A DNA stretch of 64,000 bases. Origin: Chitinophaga arvensicola (GTDB taxonomy: Bacteria > Bacteroidota > Bacteroidia > Chitinophagales > Chitinophagaceae). The stretch lies in contig NZ_FOJG01000001.1 of NCBI RefSeq assembly GCF_900110835.1, positions 558,001-622,000 of the forward strand, written 5' to 3'. Under the pieces are notes generated by a model. It did no database searches. It saw only the letters and a list, made by a program, of their open reading frames with translations, and was not told the origin of the DNA. Both the position numbers and the translations under genes were made by a program. Positions 60,028 through 64,000 of the stretch are shown here, one piece after another. Position 1 is the stretch's first letter; every line of letters begins with the position of its first letter.

Positions 60028-61125
60028 ATGCTTAGGATTGTTTCTCGTCGTTTGTTACTCTGGACGAATATCTGTTTGGTTATTGGCCTGCTACTCAGTG
60101 CATGGCTTCCTTATCTGAACCCCGCCAGATTCTGGATCACCGGTTTTTCCGGCTTCTTCTTCCCCATCCTGTTCCCGGTTGGTATCCTGTTTATCATTTG
60201 CTGGGGCTGGTTTAAAAAACGTAAATATCTGCTGATAAATATTATTGCAGTAGCCTGTTGTATTCCCACAGCATTGAGTACCTGGGGCATTCACATCTTC
60301 CGGAATAACATACTCTCCAAAGTAAAAGACCTCCGCCAGTTTACACTAATGACCTATAACACCAGCAGTATGGGTTTGGTGAGATATGTAACGGATAAGG
60401 ACAAGGAAGCTGCGATTTATCAGGCTATTGAAGCCGGAAGCCCGGCTATTCTGTGTATGCAGGAGTTTTACTCCAATGACAACCCGGAAAAAGAACAGCA
60501 TATCCAACGTATTAAATCGGTGGGCCGTTATCCGTACCACTATTTCACCTGTGATAAAACCCACTGGGAAAGCTGGTATTACGGCATTGCCCTGTTCTCC
60601 CGTTTCCCCATTGCCGCTGCCACTGCTATCCGTTGCGGCGAAAGCCAGTTTGGAAGCGGCAGCACGTTTCTGCAGGCAGACCTGGTGGTACATGGAGACA
60701 CTGTCCGGGTATTTTCGGTTCAGCTGACGTCGTATATGTTCCGGGGAGAGGATTATGAGCATATGAAGGCGCCGAAGGGAACCGGCTTGATCTATAAAAT
60801 GCGGCGCACTTTTGAGCGACGATCAGCCCAGGCGCTGCAACTGGCGTCGCTGGTGGCTGAAAGTCCCTATCCAACCATCGTTTGCGGTGACTTTAATGAT
60901 ACCCCGGTGTCGTTTACCTATAAAACCATCAGCAACAACATGCAGGACGTGTTCCTGGAAACCGGTGCCGGCTGGGGGCGTACACTTTCCTATTTATCGC
61001 CTTCGCTGCGGATCGACTACATTCTGGCTCAGCCTTCTATAGATGTGCATGGGAGCAAGGTTTTCGAAATAAAACCCTCTGAGCATTTCCCGGTTATGGC
61101 CTGTCTTTCGTTGAAAAAAAACTAA
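60028..61125 (+). CDS. Membrane-anchored endonuclease/exonuclease/phosphatase-family protein, copy 1
   Basis: A 365-residue protein begun at the ATG at 60028; the open frame to 59989 runs into the terminator. Three membrane segments in the first about 95 residues are followed by an EEP domain: LMTYNTSSMG, CMQEFYSND (metal-binding Glu), VCGDFNDTPVSFTY and SEHFPVMACL (final His). EEP enzymes cut nucleic acids or phosphoesters, including sphingomyelin; the place of the catalytic domain relative to the membrane is not certain. A paralogue follows after 28 nt. Confidence 0.88.
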   Translation: MLRIVSRRLLLWTNICLVIGLLLSAWLPYLNPARFWITGFSGFFFPILFPVGILFIICWGWFKKRKYLLINIIAVACCIPTALSTWGIHIFRNNILSKVKDLRQFTLMTYNTSSMGLVRYVTDKDKEAAIYQAIEAGSPAILCMQEFYSNDNPEKEQHIQRIKSVGRYPYHYFTCDKTHWESWYYGIALFSRFPIAAATAIRCGESQFGSGSTFLQADLVVHGDTVRVFSVQLTSYMFRGEDYEHMKAPKGTGLIYKMRRTFERRSAQALQLASLVAESPYPTIVCGDFNDTPVSFTYKTISNNMQDVFLETGAGWGRTLSYLSPSLRIDYILAQPSIDVHGSKVFEIKPSEHFPVMACLSLKKN

Positions 61126-61153
61126 CTTTAGTACTTCAACAAAGTACGACGCG

Positions 61154-62296
61154 GTGCGATTTTTAAGACTATTTACGAAAGGATTTTTTTTGATCATCAA
61201 CTTCGCCGTGGTATTACTTTTCCTGGCTGCCTGCCTGGCGCCGTATATTTCACCGGCGTGGTTCTGGCCAATCAGTTTTCTCACCCTGGCATTCCCTTTC
61301 CTGTTGGGTGTACTGGTTATATTTTTTATCGGCTGGCTGTTCTTTAACTACCGTTATACCCTGGTATCAGGCATCGCGCTTTTACTCGGCTGGAAGTCAA
61401 TCAGTGCCTTTGTGGCATTTAAAATGCCATCCGGAAACAAGGCGATGACGGGCGACAGCACCCTCACCATCATGAGCTATAATGTGAGCCAGTTTGGATT
61501 GTATCGTGAAAAAGACAGTAAATACAACCGGCAGGCGATGTTTGCCATGATCAAAAAACAGGCACTGGACATTGCCTGCTTCCAGGACTTCTATACGTCT
61601 GAAAAGAAAAATGATTTTAATAACCGGGAGGATATTTCCCGGGAGATGGAACTGCCTTATCGCTATTTTTCAAGCGATTTTAACCGCGATGGCATGCAAC
61701 ACTGGGGTTCTATCATTTATTCCCGTTTTCCCATTATCGCCTCCGATAAGGTAAAAATGAGTGTGGGCCCGAGAAGCGAAAGCCTTATCTATGCCGACAT
61801 TGTGAAAGATGACGATACCCTCCGGATCATTAACATGCACCTGGAGTCCTATCGCTTCAACGAAAAGGATTATTCCGCCATCCGGAAAATCAAAAACCAG
61901 GAAGATACCGGCCTTAAGGCCACGAAAAGCATTATCCAGAAAATGCGGGAGGCGTATATCCGCCGCAGTCAACAGGCCGATATTGTAGGAGATTTCATCC
62001 GGCAAAGTCCTTACCCGGTGATCGTTTGTGGCGACTTTAACGATACACCGGCGTCTTACACCTACTTTACCATAAAAGGGGATTTACAGGACGCTTTTCT
62101 GCAAAAAGGTTTGGGAATTGGCCGTACTTTTACAGGGCTTGCACCTACCTTGCGTATTGACTATATTTTTGTCAGTAATCATTTTAAGGTGAATAGCTTC
62201 CGGAAAATAAACTCAGACCTGTCTGATCATTATCCTGTAATTACCAATCTAAGCCTGGTTGGGAGTGGAAATACCACCGTAGAAGTAAATAAATAA
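61154..62296 (+). CDS. Membrane-anchored endonuclease/exonuclease/phosphatase-family protein, copy 2
   Basis: A 380-residue paralogue of the previous protein begun at GTG 61154 (no ATG is near). It has the same N-terminal membrane segments and an EEP domain with IMSYNVSQFG, CFQDFYTSE, VCGDFNDTPASYTY and SDHYPVITNL. The metal-binding glutamate of the QE motif is an aspartate here (QD), which can be tolerated but is unlike copy 1. It carries a longer linker with NNREDISREM. Confidence 0.88.
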   Translation: MRFLRLFTKGFFLIINFAVVLLFLAACLAPYISPAWFWPISFLTLAFPFLLGVLVIFFIGWLFFNYRYTLVSGIALLLGWKSISAFVAFKMPSGNKAMTGDSTLTIMSYNVSQFGLYREKDSKYNRQAMFAMIKKQALDIACFQDFYTSEKKNDFNNREDISREMELPYRYFSSDFNRDGMQHWGSIIYSRFPIIASDKVKMSVGPRSESLIYADIVKDDDTLRIINMHLESYRFNEKDYSAIRKIKNQEDTGLKATKSIIQKMREAYIRRSQQADIVGDFIRQSPYPVIVCGDFNDTPASYTYFTIKGDLQDAFLQKGLGIGRTFTGLAPTLRIDYIFVSNHFKVNSFRKINSDLSDHYPVITNLSLVGSGNTTVEVNK

Positions 62297-62353
62297 CTGT
62301 AACCATTATGAAAATGTATCATATTTTTTGCGCTGACCGATGTTGTTGCCTGC

Positions 62354-62382
62354 TTGTACCAGGAAAACAATTTTTATCTTTG
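62354..62382 (+). promoter_or_regulatory. Promoter of cysS
   Basis: TTG (62354-62356), an 18-nt spacer and TATCTTTG (62375-62382). It predicts a start near 62388. Confidence 0.6.
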
Positions 62383-62404
62383 CCATCCATCAACAAAAAA
62401 TAAG

Positions 62405-63949
62405 ATGTCAGCACCGGCCCGGCCGGATTACATCTGTCATTTACAGCATATGTCAGAACTGAAGATATATAATTCATTACACCGTCAGAAAGAAGTATTT
62501 ACACCTTTACACCCGGGCCACGTAGGCATGTATGTGTGCGGCCCTACCGTATCCGGCGAATCACATCTGGGCCATGCCCGTCCGTATATTACGTTTGACG
62601 TGGTTTTCCGCTATTTAAAGTACCTGGGATATAAAGTACGTTATGTACGCAATATCACAGATGCCGGCCACTTTGAAGAAGAAGGCCGCGCTGCGGAAGA
62701 CAAAATCTCCAAATTTGCCATACTGGAAAAGCTGGAACCCATGGAACTGGTGCAGAAATACACCAACCTGTATCATTGGGCCATGTTGCAATTCGGTTGC
62801 CAGGAACCAAGTATAGAACCAACGGCTACCGGTCATATCATTGAGCAGATTGAAATGATCAAAACGATCATGGAAAAAGGTTATGCGTATGAGGTAGACG
62901 GCAGCGTGTATTTTGATGTAAAAAAATACGCGGCTAATTACGATTACGGCATCCTGAGCGGTCGTGTACTGGAAGATATGCTTGAAACCACCAGGGAACT
63001 GGAAGGTCAGGACGATAAACATAACAAAGCTGATTTTGCTCTCTGGAAAAAAGCACCCCCAGAACACCTGATGCGCTGGCCCAGCCCATGGGGAGAAGGA
63101 TTTCCCGGATGGCATATTGAGTGCTCTGCCATGAGTGCGAAATATCTCGGCGCGCAATTCGATATCCACGGTGGTGGTATGGATCTGCAATTCCCGCACC
63201 ATGAGTGCGAAATTGCCCAGAGTGAAGTAGCACATGGCGACATGATGGCCCGTTACTGGATGCACAATAATATGATCACCATCAACGGCCGCAAGATGGG
63301 TAAAGCCTATGGCAATACCATTAAGCTGACCGAAATGTTTACCGGCGAAAATCCACAGCTGGACAAGCCATACAGCCCGATGACGATCCGCTTCTTTGTG
63401 TTGCAGACGCATTATCGTGGTACACTGGACTTTTCCAATGAAGCGCTGCAAGCCGCCGAAAAAGGGCTCCAACGCTTGTGGGCAGCTTATGAAACATTGC
63501 AGAAACTGACTTATACCTCTGCCAACGGCCAGGGGATCAACGAAGAACTCGACAAACAGGTTCGTCAGTGGTGCCAGGAATGCCCCGAGTTTATGAACGA
63601 CGATTTCAACACGGCAAAAGTACTCGCCAATTTGTTTGAACTTACGCCGGTGATCAATTCCCTGAAAGGCGGACAGATTAAAATGAATGAAATCAGTGAA
63701 GACACCTTCCAACTGTTACTGCAAACCTGGAACACTTACCTGGTAAATATCCTGGGTATTCAACAGGAGTCAATAGCAGGAGAAGACAATAAACTCGATG
63801 GCGTATTACAGATGCTGATTGAAATGCGGAAGGAAGCCAAAAGCCGTAAGGATTATGCCACTTCCGATAAAATCCGTAACGAATTATTATCTGTAGGCAT
63901 TCAGCTGAAAGATGAAAAAGACGGTACGGTTTCTTACAGTCTTCAATAA
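62405..63949 (+). CDS. cysS: Cysteinyl-tRNA synthetase
   Basis: A 514-residue class I synthetase that charges tRNA-Cys. Start at the ATG at 62405 follows the promoter; an ATG at 62450 ([14 protein letters not shown]) gives the family-typical N-terminus and may be the real one. The HIGH-type motif is SHLGHARP, the zinc site includes the cysteine in YVCGPT and [10 protein letters not shown], and the KMSKS-type motif reads [10 protein letters not shown]. The length is normal. Confidence 0.96.
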   Translation: MSAPARPDYICHLQHMSELKIYNSLHRQKEVFTPLHPGHVGMYVCGPTVSGESHLGHARPYITFDVVFRYLKYLGYKVRYVRNITDAGHFEEEGRAAEDKISKFAILEKLEPMELVQKYTNLYHWAMLQFGCQEPSIEPTATGHIIEQIEMIKTIMEKGYAYEVDGSVYFDVKKYAANYDYGILSGRVLEDMLETTRELEGQDDKHNKADFALWKKAPPEHLMRWPSPWGEGFPGWHIECSAMSAKYLGAQFDIHGGGMDLQFPHHECEIAQSEVAHGDMMARYWMHNNMITINGRKMGKAYGNTIKLTEMFTGENPQLDKPYSPMTIRFFVLQTHYRGTLDFSNEALQAAEKGLQRLWAAYETLQKLTYTSANGQGINEELDKQVRQWCQECPEFMNDDFNTAKVLANLFELTPVINSLKGGQIKMNEISEDTFQLLLQTWNTYLVNILGIQQESIAGEDNKLDGVLQMLIEMRKEAKSRKDYATSDKIRNELLSVGIQLKDEKDGTVSYSLQ

Positions 63950-63971
63950 AACATAAATATCCCGGAAGATA

Positions 63972-64000
63972 ATGCGTAAAGCTTTTATTACGCTGACTGC
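63972..64000 (+). CDS. Start of a further gene, cut by the window end
   Basis: ATG at 63972 opens MRKAFITLT, a signal-peptide-like beginning, 22 nt after the cysS stop. Only nine codons and a partial one are inside, so the product cannot be told; it may be a peptidase or other exported protein. Confidence 0.4.

Noticed and set aside
62615..63712. Long open frame on the minus strand across cysS
   Set aside because: It lies wholly opposite a clear cysS; its translation shows no family pattern and the codon bias fits an antisense shadow.
1..64000. CRISPR arrays, prophage and insertion sequences
   Set aside because: No regularly spaced repeats, transposase, integrase or phage structural genes were recognised in any frame.

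Overview
The window looks like chromosomal DNA of a Bacteroidota bacterium, most likely a Chitinophaga-like member of the Chitinophagaceae. Evidence: a SusC/SusD pair with FecR and an ECF sigma factor, several STN/OmpA-era outer-membrane families, ribosomal protein bTHX, a split MetH, a RicT homologue with a basic tail, and many promoters of the Bacteroidota type (TTTG, about 19-21 nt, then TAnnTTTG). Shine-Dalgarno sequences are rarely visible, and several genes appear to use TTG or GTG starts. I see no tRNA, rRNA, CRISPR array, prophage or insertion sequence; this is ordinary chromosome with a few accessory islands.

Layout. 1-693 is the 3' end of ispG. 1.3-4.7 kb is a small exported redox/sulfur cassette: a membrane-anchored TsdA-like dihaem cytochrome, an exported DsrE-like protein, a ModA-like binding protein and a LysR regulator, with a good promoter and a LysR-style operator in front. 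4.7-12.5 kb holds acetyltransferases, a metallo-beta-lactamase-fold hydrolase, an ECF sigma factor with two short anti-sigma-like membrane proteins, a CoA-transferase, an LpxR-like lipid A deacylase and lipoproteins. 12.5-15.2 kb has an Ig-like lipoprotein, recR and a small divergent unit that includes a cysteine-rich 31-residue peptide. 15.3-20.5 kb is methionine synthase split into two genes, with a structured, possibly SAM-II-like leader, then exonuclease III.

20.7-28.2 kb carries HU, bTHX, pdxH, a DUF3298-type lipoprotein, and the translation cluster rplM-rpsI-rpsB-tsf followed by pyrH, plus a membrane zinc peptidase. Ribosomal protein S2 has an unusual acidic plus RGG-rich tail. 28.7-35.1 kb has radA-comF, a periplasmic-type glutathione peroxidase, holB and ricT. 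35.2-37.4 kb has a nucleoid-associated protein and an SMP-30-like protein.

37.4-47.3 kb is a compact polysaccharide-utilization-type locus on the minus strand: ECF sigma, FecR, SusC with an STN signalling domain, SusD and one large putative glycoside hydrolase. These would work as a sense-and-import system: ligand binding to SusC signals through FecR to the sigma factor, SusCD imports the glycan and the secreted hydrolase cuts it. 47.3-51.6 kb has an lptB-GH3-fabG operon and metF, which supplies methyl-tetrahydrofolate to the MetH pair. 51.9-56.6 kb holds four tandem outer-membrane barrel paralogues, next to a 26-bp perfect inverted repeat, and a periplasmic thioredoxin-like protein. 56.6-64 kb has rlmD, a catalytic rhomboid followed by a rhomboid lacking its key histidines, two paralogous membrane-anchored endonuclease/exonuclease/phosphatase proteins, cysS and the first codons of one more gene.
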